Positions 1 to 9,411 of a stretch of 64,000 nt of DNA are shown piece after piece (position 1 is the stretch's first letter; each line of letters begins with the position of its first letter). The notes beneath the pieces are model-generated. The model had not been told where the DNA came from. It did not search any database and was given only the letters and a program-made list of their open reading frames with translations. Both the position numbers and the translations under genes were made by a program. The DNA is taken from assembly GCF_963966145.1 (NCBI RefSeq), contig NC_091047.1:16988001-17052000 (forward strand), given 5' to 3'. This stretch comes from Tenebrio molitor (Eukaryota; Arthropoda; Insecta; Coleoptera; Tenebrionidae).

Positions 1-513
1 TATGTAGTTACAAACCCACTTACCTACGTTCTAATTCATCCAAAAGTAGAGCCAAAACTTCTCTTTACATGTAAATTTATGTCAAATATCCACAAATTAT
101 TAATCTTAACGAGATTGTCAGAAGTCAACGATTGCCGGATAGGCTATCGTTTGATAACGATACAATTTTAACGATAAAACGTCCACCAACGTTATCGAAG
201 TTAATACAAAATTGCTTTTAGGAAAAAGGCGTTATTTCGTCGATTATCGTTCGCTAACGTCACCGTTATGATATGTGTCAATTTACAAAATAAGCCTGTT
301 AAACTGTATATTACAATGCGATAATGGATTTTTGAACTGTCGCAAAATTAGATCACTCATATTTGACAAATGCAAATTCAATGACAGGTTTAGTGGATTT
401 CGAATTTTTTCACCAAATGTTGGTGAAGCAATGTTGCCAGACTGTGGTAGGCCATTCCATAGCACATTGTCTTTGGTCAGTGTCATGGCCTGGTAAATGA
501 AGACCGCCTTGGT
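1..513. other. Non-coding flank, nothing recognised
   Basis: AT-rich DNA with no convincing coding sequence. The short open frames here have no recognisable motif and no splice context. No RNA gene was seen. Confidence 0.5.
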
Positions 514-837
514 CGTATGCATAAAGTTTAGTAAAAACTTACAAGTATAGGTAAACTATAAGTAAAAGTATTTACTTGTAGTAAAAGATCAAAGTAAAAG
601 TATTTACTTGTAGTAAAAGATCAAAGTAAAAGTAAATACTTAATTTCGTATGCATAAGCTTTTACTTCTATTTACAAGTACTTACTGGGGAAATCTGAAG
701 TATATACTACCATTTTCCGAGTATGTACTTACAAAGGTGTAGTATTTACTACGGTCTTCTTCACTCTTCACTTCACTTCAAAATACGAAAGAAAAATGTT
801 GTCCGAATCAGAAGTAGAAACCAAATAATCTGTACTA

Positions 838-1945
838 TCTCAAAGGAATCTAGGTAAATTGCTCGAATGCAATTGCTCGAAGACGAATTGCTCGAAATCA
901 GCTGCTCGAAAGTCAATTGCTCGAATGTGACTTTGCTCGAATTGCAAGTTCCTCGAACGGTAGTTTCTCGAAAGTATTTTGCTCGAAAGTAATTATCATA
1001 CACAGGATAATGCGGTGATTGTTATTACAAAGGCCACATCCGTATTGCATTTAATAAATTAAAAAAAAAAACTGTTTTACAAAAAATTCTTAACTTCTGA
1101 TTTTTACACTGATAAGAGGATTCATTTCTAACATTTATAAACGAAATTACCGAAGAAAGATATGAATTAGATTTTAAATCAAACGATATTAAAAATTTGA
1201 AGACTGGTTTTATTTCTGTGGCGGTCGTGAAAAAGTAGGTAAGTCAAATAATTTCAAAAATGAGTTAGCGATGTTTACACACACACATGTTAATAAATCA
1301 TGGAGTTAAATAATTCAGATTTTCACAGTTTAAAATTGACTTATATTGAAAGCAAGTACAGGTAGAAAGAAGTTTCTATTTAATTACAGGATTTTAGGAA
1401 TGATGTGGAATTTTGAATCGTTGCCCTGAAAAATTAACATTTTCGACTTACCTAGTTTTTCACGACCGCCACAGATTTATGATGTGGGATTTGTAATTGC
1501 GGTAAGGTGGTAAGGCCGTTACAGATCTTCAGGTGCAGGCATTTGAGATTCCATTATTTTCTCCAAGGCCGCAACAGTTTTTTTGTTATAAAACAATTAG
1601 TTTATGCAATATGCAATTGGGATATAAGGTTAGTAAGTGCATTATAACAGAATCGAGAAAGAGTTTGAAAAATCGCTTATACGAAAAAAAAATGGCTTCG
1701 AAGTAATTTTTTTACAGGAATATTATTTTGAAGGCATTAATGCCATTATTACGACTAGTCCGTAATTACTAATTACACTCCAATTACACTTTTTCGACCA
1801 TATAAATTCGAACAAAACATTTTCGAGAAATTGCAGTTCGAGAAACTTGTATTTCGAGAAAAGTTACAATCGAGCAATTTCATTTTCGAGCAATTGATTT
1901 CGAGCATTTGATTTCGAGCAACTGCATTCGAGGAATTTGCCGGAG
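838..1945. repeat. Foldback structure with arms of tandem TTGCTCGAA units
   Basis: From about 838 to 990 the motif TTGCTCGAA (or one base off) recurs about ten times at 13-16 bp spacing. From about 1790 to 1945 the reverse complement TTCGAGCAA recurs about ten times at the same spacing. The two arrays are therefore inverted arms around an ~800 bp core. Inverted arms made of short tandem repeats are the hallmark of Drosophila FB (Foldback) elements; relationship to FB itself is not shown. No coding capacity is visible in the core. Confidence 0.6.
1216..1474. mobile_element. MITE, 259 bp, long inverted ends
   Basis: The left end begins CTGTGGCGGTCGTGAAAAAG and the right end closes with its reverse complement (CTTTTTCACGACCGCCACAG, allowing one extra T). 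The inverted match continues through GTAGGTAAGTC for about 30 bp. It lies in the core between the two TTGCTCGAA arrays, so it probably inserted there. No reading frame. Confidence 0.65.
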
Positions 1946-2481
1946 ACGATCTCAAAGGGGTTTGTTTTTTTGCTAAATGAAGAAAAAATACTTCTGAATA
2001 AGTCACATGTTCCAACAGTAAAAGTGACGCAGCAAAGTATTCGAATCAAATTTTGGTAAAACAATTTCGCCTGACCAAATAAAGAAAAAAATTACCTGAC
2101 AACCTGAAAATTGATTTGAAGAAGAAAACCGATTTGAAAGCAAGGGGAAATAAGAAAATAGTGTTGAAACCGTGAGAAGAAGAAATGTTGAAACTGCTGG
2201 AGACTGACGGCAAAAATCCAGAATTTCAAAACATTCCTGGTAAAAAAAATTGATAAATATGTATAATCGTCTGAAGTTTTCTGCAAAAATTCAATAAAAA
2301 TTGTTCCTGGGAGGTCAAATAACGGTAAATAAGGAAAATCATCATGATAATCATGAATCTCAAGAAGTTCTACACCAAGACCACGATTAAAATGATTCCC
2401 GCTCATCTTCAGGCGCACATATTTGCACAAACGCAGCCATAATGAAGACCGAAAGTTATTTTAAGGTTGCTAATTACACTG

Positions 2482-3010
2482 GTCTACAGTGAAAAAATAT
2501 TCTGAATAATTTTAACTAATTTTTGCTTGTCTACCCATGCTGAATACGAGTTGATAAGTAAAAGTCATTTATTAGTTTAAGTTTTCACGATACCTGATAT
2601 CAATGATATCTTCCAAATTTAACGATCCTAACTTCCTTGAGCTTGATAATACTGATATTTACTAGTTAGTTGGCATCAAATTTTGAAAATATTGTGTTTT
2701 AGTGCTCTGTTCTGCATTAGTAAGTGATAAAAGTGTTAAAAGTAAAAAAAATAATTATATTTTATAGCAAAATGTCTCTTTTAACACTCTTATCACTTAG
2801 TAATACAGAACAGAGCACTAAAACACAATATTTTCAACATTTGATGCCAACTAACTAAGTTCAAGAAGGCTAGGATCGTTAAATTTGGAAGATATCAGGT
2901 ATCGTGAAAACTTAAACTAATAAATGACTTTTACTTATGAACTCGTATTCAGCATGGATAAACAAGCAAAAATTAGTTAAAATTATTCCGAATATTTTTC
3001 CACTGTAGAC
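2482..3010. repeat. Near-perfect 0.53 kb inverted repeat (foldback MITE)
   Basis: The left arm begins GTCTACAGTG at 2482 and the right arm ends CACTGTAGAC at 3010. The arms match almost base for base for about 250 bp (for example GATACCTGATATC near 2590 against GATATCAGGTATC near 2890). The loop near 2745-2775 is short and AT-rich. Such DNA can form one very long hairpin. Non-coding. Confidence 0.8.
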
Positions 3011-3640
3011 GAGTATTATTGCGAGTATTGTTGCTGGACTGTTTGTCGAGATGTTACAGAAGCAGAATACAAAATATATAGAATAATGTATAGAAGAACA
3101 GTATGATTTCTGTTAATTATTGCAAAAATTTTGTAATTTTTTTTTCTAGAAAACGGAAACTAATTTTAAGTATATATTATAAATTTTGTATTCAGCATAT
3201 GAAGATTAATAAAAAAAAGTACTTTACGCGAAGAATACTTTTTTAAAGTCAAAATTTGTAGACTAGTGTTACCAGACTTGAAAAATTATAAGTATTTACT
3301 TCAAAGTATAAGTAGTTGCTATCTGTTATGCATACCAATGTAAGTATTTACTGGAAAAATTCAGTAAATCCTTAAATTATTAGTAATTACTTTTAAGTAT
3401 AAGCATTTGCTTATTTTTATGCATATGAAACCTACTATTCTTCAAAAATTGCTAGTAAAAGCATTTACTAACCTTTATGCATACGGGCCAATTTTTTTTC
3501 ACAAACGACGGTTGACATGACGACGTCCTCCGCACACTTATTAATCATTCGGTTTTTTCGATGGCGTTGAAAAAAATTTATTTCAAAAAGATAATTGTGA
3601 ACGAATCGTAGAGATATTACAAAAACTATTGTACAATACG

Positions 3641-3753
3641 CGTCCGTTAGGGCCTTTACAGCCTCGCCAGTATTATTCGACTCGCTCTGCGAGCTCGTCT
3701 CACAAAATCTCTGGCTCGGCAGTAAAGGCTATCCTAATGGACTTCTACTGTAA
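3641..3753. repeat. Short imperfect hairpin
   Basis: CGTCCGTTAGGGCCTTTACA at 3641 pairs with the reverse complement of TGTAAAGGC-like sequence ending near 3753 (AGTAAAGGCTATCCTAATGG). The loop has its own small palindrome, GACTCGCTCTGCGAGCTCG. It is one of several such nested hairpins in the window. Confidence 0.5.
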
Positions 3754-3809
3754 AATACTATAATGCTAAATACTGACGTAAGGGGATGCCGAAACATTTC
3801 GCTCTTTCT

Positions 3810-4000
3810 AACGGAGACAACAAAATTTTTCAATTATTAATCGAGAAAGGAGCAGACTCAAGACAAATACGAAGAAACGCTTTTGCACGACATGTGTGCC
3901 ACGGGCCCACGCGCCCACGGGAAAGAACGAGATGGTCCAGCTGTTAGTCAAGAAAGGTTGTAGACAAACGCAAATAAGGTCCATTGCACCTTCCTTTCGA
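3810..4000 (+). pseudogene. Decayed ankyrin-repeat fragment
   Basis: Reading from 3810 gives NGDNKIFQLLIEKGADSRQ, which fits the second helix and loop of an ankyrin repeat. From 3926, in a different frame, NEMVQLLVKKGCRQT repeats the same pattern. The two units are 116 bp apart, not a multiple of three, so a frameshift separates them, and no long frame spans them. This is a relic, perhaps of a gene like the NACHT-ankyrin gene at 26-30 kb; that link is only inference. Confidence 0.45.
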
Positions 4001-5698
4001 AAAAGAAAATCTGAAAGTTGTGTTAACGTTAATTAATAGTGGAAAACAAATGTAAAAAATATCACAACGAAAAGACGGGAAGTTGATGCACAGTGCTTCC
4101 GTTAAAGACAAGGGAAATGTCGATATGATGGCACCCTGCCAATATTGGCGCTATTTATTTCAATTTATCTAATTTGACACTTATTGGTGGTGTCATAGGC
4201 CATCGTGGTAGGTATAGGCTGTGTGCATGGGTACAAGTGGCGCCGCCTGGTGGCCGGAATTGTAAACCATTTCTAACGTCTGAAACGCGTGTATCAAGCG
4301 GCAAGTCCAAGTTTTTACTATTTTTATAAATAAATAGTGTGCCCGGAAATGCTATTTTGCATTATTATACACAGTAAGATATAACAAGTGTATTTATAAA
4401 AAAACTTGTCGCATAATCAAAACAATTTTTAAATTATACTCGAAATACTACAGATGGATATTGTCCTTCGAACGGGGTTCCAATGTGTAATATGTATGTA
4501 GTAATTTACGTTCCGTCATTGTCACTGTCAAATACACTGACCGGCAAAAAAAGTGGGACATTAAAAAAAATCATTTATATTTAAATATGTAGGTTATTTT
4601 TTTATCCCAAAAGTTTATTTTTGTTTTATATCCTATTATCCACAATTTTCTTTTGATTTACTGGGTTTCACCTTTCAATTGTTGAGTTTTTCTTAAGTCT
4701 ATTAAAATCTCATATGGCGTTGATTTTCTTTCATCCTAAAAAAAAGCATTTCTGACATTGTTGTCATGGAATTTTCACAAATTTGTTATTCAAGTTGTCA
4801 TTTTGACATTGAAATGCCATTATCGCAAGAAGATTCTGCCAGAGCTATAACTCTAGTCCATGTGGGCTTCAGCATTCGCGAAGCTGCGAATTCTCTTGGT
4901 TTTGCACGATCCAGTGTCCATAGAGCCGTACTTCGTTTTCGTCAGACTGGAGGGTACACCAGAAGACCTGGATCAGGAGGTAGAAGAAGTACAAGCGCTC
5001 GTGATAATCGATACATTACGATGCGTAGTTTGAGAAATCGGCATATGACGGCAGTTAAGATAAGAAATCAACTGGAAAGGGTACGAGAGGTCAACGTGAA
5101 TGAAAGGACTGTAAGAAGAAGACTTGGCGAAGCAAATTTAGGGCCCTGTCGAACAGCAACTGGACCAGAACTTCTCAGAGGTCATCAAGTTTCCAGATTA
5201 CTTTTTGCACAGGAACACTTAAATTGGAATTTAGACCAATGGAAGTCCGTACTCTTTAGCGATGAGTCGAGATTTGCTCTCTGATCTCCAGATGGACGGG
5301 CGAGAGTTTGGAGGAAGACCAGGAGAACGCTATGCACCTTACAATTTTTCTGAAAGGCTCAGTTTTAATGGAGGATCAATTATGGTATGGGGAGGTATTT
5401 CTTGGGAAGCCCGTACAGAGTCGGTTTTTATTGAAACGGGCACATTAACAGCCCATAGGTATATAGAGAAGGTTCTACAAGACCATGTCGTGGGTTTTGC
5501 CCAGTTTGCAGGAGATGGTTTCCTTTTTAATGCACGACAATGCTCGCCCACATACTGCTCGAATTGTAACAGATTATCTTTGTTTCGGTTCAATTGCCTC
5601 CTACGAAGTTTGACGGATGTTTCCGCACCCAGGAGTTTGAACCTATGACACGCCAATTGCGTGTCCGGTAGGGTTTTCTTTTTACGCGTAGGGGTTTC

Positions 5699-5813
5699 TG
5701 TTGGAAATATGCAAACTCCAATCAAGTTATATGTTTAAAGTTGCCTTAGCAACTACAGTTTGTTATGACAAAAGTTGTATTAATTACAAAAAGCTAGAAA
5801 TAAAGACTCTACA
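5699..5813 (+). repeat. Copia 5' LTR
   Basis: 115 bp, TG...CA ends, identical to 8755-8869. AATAAAG near its 3' end could serve as the polyadenylation signal. Confidence 0.93.
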
Positions 5814-5832
5814 GGTTATGGACCCACTGCGC
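5814..5832 (+). other. Copia primer-binding site (tRNA-iMet internal type)
   Basis: GGTTATGGACCCACTGCGC directly follows the LTR. It is complementary, with mismatches, to the anticodon region of initiator methionine tRNA. Copia elements are known to prime from a half-tRNA of this kind. The second copia element at 42-46 kb has GGTTATGGGC at the same place. Confidence 0.7.
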
Positions 5833-5909
5833 TGAAAAATAAGAAATTGTACGAATTCCGCAACGAAAAAGTAACTTGAAGCTATTTGTGAGTACTACAA
5901 AAACGAAAA

Positions 5910-8723
5910 ATGAGCTACACAAGCGTGAAAATCGAACCTCTTGGAAAAGAAAATTTCGATACTTGGAAAATTCAAATCGAAGCTTTGCTCATTAAGAATG
6001 ATTCTTGGAAATACGTGAACGGAACAATTCCGAAACCAAAAGAACCACCAGAAGCCGTAACCACGTGGGAATCAAACGATGCGAAAGCCAGGTCAGATTT
6101 AATTTTAACAATCTGCCCATCAGAACTTAAACAGATCAAGAATTGTCCTACGTCAAAAGACATATGGAACAAATTACACAGCGTCTACCAGTCTCAGGGA
6201 CCCGCTCGAAAAGCGATGCTCCTGAAAACATTAATTTTGCTGAAAATGAAAAACGGTGAGGATATGAGGGATCACATCCGGAACTTCTTCGACGTCGTGG
6301 ACAAACTCGAAGAGATGGAACTTTGTATCATCAATGACCTTCTTGCCATCCTTCTGCTCTACAGCATTCCCGACGAGTACGAAAATTTTCGAATTGCTAT
6401 TGAAACTCAAGAGAAATTACCACAATTAGAAGCACTGAAGATAAAACTCCTGGAAGAGTATGAAGCTAGAAAACGAAATTCGAAGGAAAACGTTTCAGAT
6501 GCCATGTTCATTAGTAAAAATCCCGGTAGGTCAAGTCAACCCAAGAAATCTGAAGAATCTAAAACTGAACGTTTCAAATTCGCTTGTCACACATGTGGAA
6601 AAATTGGCCACATGGCCAAGGATTGCAGATCGAAACTCTTCAAACCAAAAAATCCAAAAACGAAACCCACAGAATCAACCCGAAAGGCAGAAGTCGTTAT
6701 GAAACTTCACGTCGAACACGATAAACGATGGTGTTTAGACTCAGGTGCGTCTTCACATATGTGTTCTGAAAAGGCAAAATTCCAAGAAATGAAAACCCCG
6801 AAAGTGCAGACCCTGAATTTGGCAAACAGCTGCTCAACGAAAATTGTAGGAAGCGGTACTGTACAACTGAGTGTGGAAGAAAATCTCACTGTGAGACTAG
6901 ACGAAACTCTGTACGTTCCTGACCTACGATCGAATCTCTTGTCAGTCGCGAAGATGACCGAACACGGTTTTGAAGTTATCTTCAGAAAAAACGAAGCCAT
7001 CGTAACGAATCCCGACACCGGAGAAAATGTAATAGTAGCACGTCGAGATAAAGATATGTACTACATCGACGAGTTGTCCGAAGAAAGCAGAGTGTCGCAG
7101 ATATCTATGTCATTACAAGAATGGCATGAACGTTTTGGGCACCTCAACGAAAAGGATTTGAAGAACATTATACGCAAGCAGAAAGTTGATGGAATTGACA
7201 TTAAGGCCGACGAAGCTTTACCCGTTTGTGAAACGTGTGTGAAGGGCAAGCAGACACGGAAGCCATTCACAAGGTCGGTATCTCAATCTACAGAACTTTT
7301 AGAACTCGTGCATACAGACGTTTGTGGACCCATGCGCGTGAACTCTCTCGCTGGTTCAAGATATTTCGTCACTTTCATAGATGACAAGTCAAGATGGTGC
7401 GAAGTATATTTCATGAAAAAGAAAAGTGAAGTTATCGAGAAGTTCATGGAGTACAAATGTTTGGTTGAGAAGAAAACGGAACGAAAAATTAAAACAGTCC
7501 GATCTGACAACGGAACCGAGTACACAAGTCACTACTTGGAAGATTTCCTGAAACAAGAAGGCATCAGACACGAACTCACTGTAGAATACACGCCACAACA
7601 AAATGGAGTAGCCGAAAGGAAAAACAGAAGCTTGGTGGAGACGGCGAGGTGCCTGATGATCCAATCGGGGCTCTCCGCAAGTTTTTGGGCTGAAGCGATT
7701 TTAACAGCAAATCACATCAGGAACAGGTGTCCTTCTCGAAGCCTGGGAGGTGAAATTCCATTTAAAATGTGGACGAGAAGAACCCCAATTGTCTGCTATT
7801 TCCGAAAGTTTGGGACAACAGCCTTTGCACTTGATAAAACGCCTGGAAAGGGAAAATTTGATTCAAGATCGAAAAAATGCATTTTTATCGGATACTCGGT
7901 ACAATCGAAGGCATATAGACTTTGGGATCCAGAAGCAAGAAAAGTTATTCGAAGCAGAGACGTTACGTTCACAGGACGTAATCAAGCAGAAAATGATTTC
8001 ACTGATTTCATCGACGAAGAAATTTTCAAGAAAAACCCAGAAAACGTCATTGAATTCAACGTACCCGAAACACAAAAGGAAGATAAACAAACAGAAACCT
8101 GCGATCTAGAAGCAGATGGAGAAACTCTCGTAGAAGAAGAAAACGGAGAAGAAATTCCCGTGATAATGAAGAGAGGTCTAGGACGACCAAAGAAGGTTCT
8201 TACCGGCAAGCGGGGGAGACCGCGAAAACTGTTCAACATGGTAGAAGTCAACGAAGAGGAGGTAGAACCCGAAGAAGAAGAAAACCACGAGAACGAAGAA
8301 TTGCATGATGTAGCTGGTCTGATCGAGTTTGGCGACCCGCAGACAGTTTCAGAAGCTCTATCTAGTCCAGAAGCTGCCGACTGGAAAAAGGCAATGAATG
8401 CAGAATACGAAGCTCTGAAAAGAAATCAAACTTGGATAATTGTAGATCGTCCCCAGGGAAAGAAAACCGTTGAATCGAGGTGGGTTCTACGAACAAAATT
8501 CAAGAAGGACGGATCAGTCGATCGTCGCAAAGCCAGACTCGTGGCGAAAGGTTTTACTCAAAAACCTGGTATTGATTTCATACGAGAAGCCGTGGAGAGA
8601 GGAGACATCAAGGTGGAGTACCTTCCCACTCATCAAATGCCAGCCGATGTTTTGACAAAGGGATTGTCATCGCCAAAGCAGAATAAGTGCATCCATGCTC
8701 TTGGCATGACTACGACCACATGA
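5910..8723 (+). CDS. Copia Gag-PR-IN polyprotein with RT/RNase H deleted in frame
   Basis: 937 residues from an ATG just after the 5' leader. Gag occupies the amino third and ends in a CCHC knuckle (CHTCGKIGHMAKDC, about 225-238). The aspartic protease has DSGASSH at about 276. The pre-integrase zinc region (CETCVKGKQ, about 441) is followed by the integrase core: Asp in HTDVCGP (467), Asp in SDNGTEYT (531) and Glu in QNGVAERKNRS (about 564). RT starts with RWVLRTKF and KARLVAKGFTQKPGIDF, then jumps within one codon near 8580 to IREAVERGDIKVEYLP, the carboxy-terminal end of RNase H. The palm, the YVDD motif and most of RNase H, roughly 400 residues, are gone without loss of frame. It may supply Gag and integrase but cannot reverse-transcribe. 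Confidence 0.92.
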   Translation: MSYTSVKIEPLGKENFDTWKIQIEALLIKNDSWKYVNGTIPKPKEPPEAVTTWESNDAKARSDLILTICPSELKQIKNCPTSKDIWNKLHSVYQSQGPARKAMLLKTLILLKMKNGEDMRDHIRNFFDVVDKLEEMELCIINDLLAILLLYSIPDEYENFRIAIETQEKLPQLEALKIKLLEEYEARKRNSKENVSDAMFISKNPGRSSQPKKSEESKTERFKFACHTCGKIGHMAKDCRSKLFKPKNPKTKPTESTRKAEVVMKLHVEHDKRWCLDSGASSHMCSEKAKFQEMKTPKVQTLNLANSCSTKIVGSGTVQLSVEENLTVRLDETLYVPDLRSNLLSVAKMTEHGFEVIFRKNEAIVTNPDTGENVIVARRDKDMYYIDELSEESRVSQISMSLQEWHERFGHLNEKDLKNIIRKQKVDGIDIKADEALPVCETCVKGKQTRKPFTRSVSQSTELLELVHTDVCGPMRVNSLAGSRYFVTFIDDKSRWCEVYFMKKKSEVIEKFMEYKCLVEKKTERKIKTVRSDNGTEYTSHYLEDFLKQEGIRHELTVEYTPQQNGVAERKNRSLVETARCLMIQSGLSASFWAEAILTANHIRNRCPSRSLGGEIPFKMWTRRTPIVCYFRKFGTTAFALDKTPGKGKFDSRSKKCIFIGYSVQSKAYRLWDPEARKVIRSRDVTFTGRNQAENDFTDFIDEEIFKKNPENVIEFNVPETQKEDKQTETCDLEADGETLVEEENGEEIPVIMKRGLGRPKKVLTGKRGRPRKLFNMVEVNEEEVEPEEEENHENEELHDVAGLIEFGDPQTVSEALSSPEAADWKKAMNAEYEALKRNQTWIIVDRPQGKKTVESRWVLRTKFKKDGSVDRRKARLVAKGFTQKPGIDFIREAVERGDIKVEYLPTHQMPADVLTKGLSSPKQNKCIHALGMTTTT

Positions 8724-8754
8724 AGAAAGACACAAGATGCAGTTTGAGGGGGAG

Positions 8755-8869
8755 TGTTGGAAATATGCAAACTCCAATCAAGTTATATGTTTAAAGTTGC
8801 CTTAGCAACTACAGTTTGTTATGACAAAAGTTGTATTAATTACAAAAAGCTAGAAATAAAGACTCTACA
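8755..8869 (+). repeat. Copia 3' LTR
   Basis: 115 bp and identical to the 5' LTR at 5699-5813. It is followed by the GTTTC duplication and then the rest of the BEL/Pao LTR. Confidence 0.93.
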
Positions 8870-9184
8870 GTTTCGCACAATGTGGACCGTGATTTCAAAA
8901 TGAGGATAGATGCTTCAGATTAATGCAAAGATGTATTGGTGTTTCTGGTTCTACATTTGCTTATCAACTAACTTAAAACTAACGAAAATGTACAAAAGTG
9001 AATTCGCACCCCCTCTCCGTCATGGGTAGTACGCTGGTGGTCTTTTGCAAGATGTGCATGAGCCAGATGGCGGGACTTTCCCGCTATTGTGAAAGAGACC
9101 ACCAACGTACCGGCACCGGGGATGATTGTCGACAGGAATATTGGAAGCGGCGTCATAAACTAAATTGGACCGGCCGCTCCAACA

Positions 9185-9411
9185 TCCCGCCCTTCATTGA
9201 AGGCTTCCTTCAATATTAAATTTAAACGGTATATACAAATCAATTATGTATGACACATCGGTGTGCACATGTACAATTGAAACTTATGACTAAAGAACAA
9301 ACGACAAAACAAAAAAAACAAAAAAAACGAAATGAATACAAACAAACAAACAAAAATGGGTAAATAGGCACTATCACTAAAAGTTCAAAAAAGTTCGAAC
9401 ACTCTCACTGG
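9185..9411 (-). other. BEL/Pao 3' untranslated region
   Basis: This lies between the polyprotein stop and the 3' LTR. It contains A-rich stretches and, beside the LTR, the minus-strand purine tract AAGGGCGGGA expected to prime plus-strand synthesis. No gene. Confidence 0.7.

Larger units (their letters stand above)
514..3485. mobile_element. Large non-coding element with matching inverted ends
   Basis: The left end (from 514) reads CGTATGCATAAAGTTTAGTAA. The right end (to 3485), reverse-complemented, gives CGTATGCATAAAGGTTAGTA, so the termini are inverted copies with one mismatch. Just inside both ends lie degenerate tracts built on AGTATTTACTT/AGTAAAAGTATT (about 540-735 and 3285-3475). No transposase reading frame is visible between them. 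The interior holds three smaller inverted-repeat structures (838-1945, 1216-1474, 2482-3010). It looks like a non-autonomous foldback-type transposon that collected later insertions. I did not identify a target duplication, so the exact ends are approximate. Confidence 0.5.
5699..8869 (+). mobile_element. Copia-type retrotransposon, internally deleted
   Basis: It is bounded by two identical 115 bp LTRs (5699-5813 and 8755-8869; TGTTGG...CTACA). The GTTTC target duplication is at 5694-5698 and 8870-8874. A primer-binding site follows the 5' LTR, and a purine tract (TTTGAGGGGGAG) precedes the 3' LTR. The one reading frame lacks most of reverse transcriptase and RNase H, so the element cannot move alone. 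It inserted into the BEL/Pao LTR and is the youngest of the three nested elements. Confidence 0.93.
5581..9184 (-). repeat. BEL/Pao 3' LTR, interrupted by copia
   Basis: The LTR is in two pieces, 5581-5698 (118 bp) and 8875-9184 (310 bp), with the copia element and its GTTTC duplication between. Together they total 428 bp, exactly the length of the intact LTR at 14950-15377. The visible difference is a G/A change in the segment GACTTTCCC(G/A)CTATTG. Confidence 0.93.

Noticed and set aside
1773..2430. Minus-strand frames of 66-112 residues
   Set aside because: The first run through the TTCGAGCAA array; none shows domain, codon or splice support.
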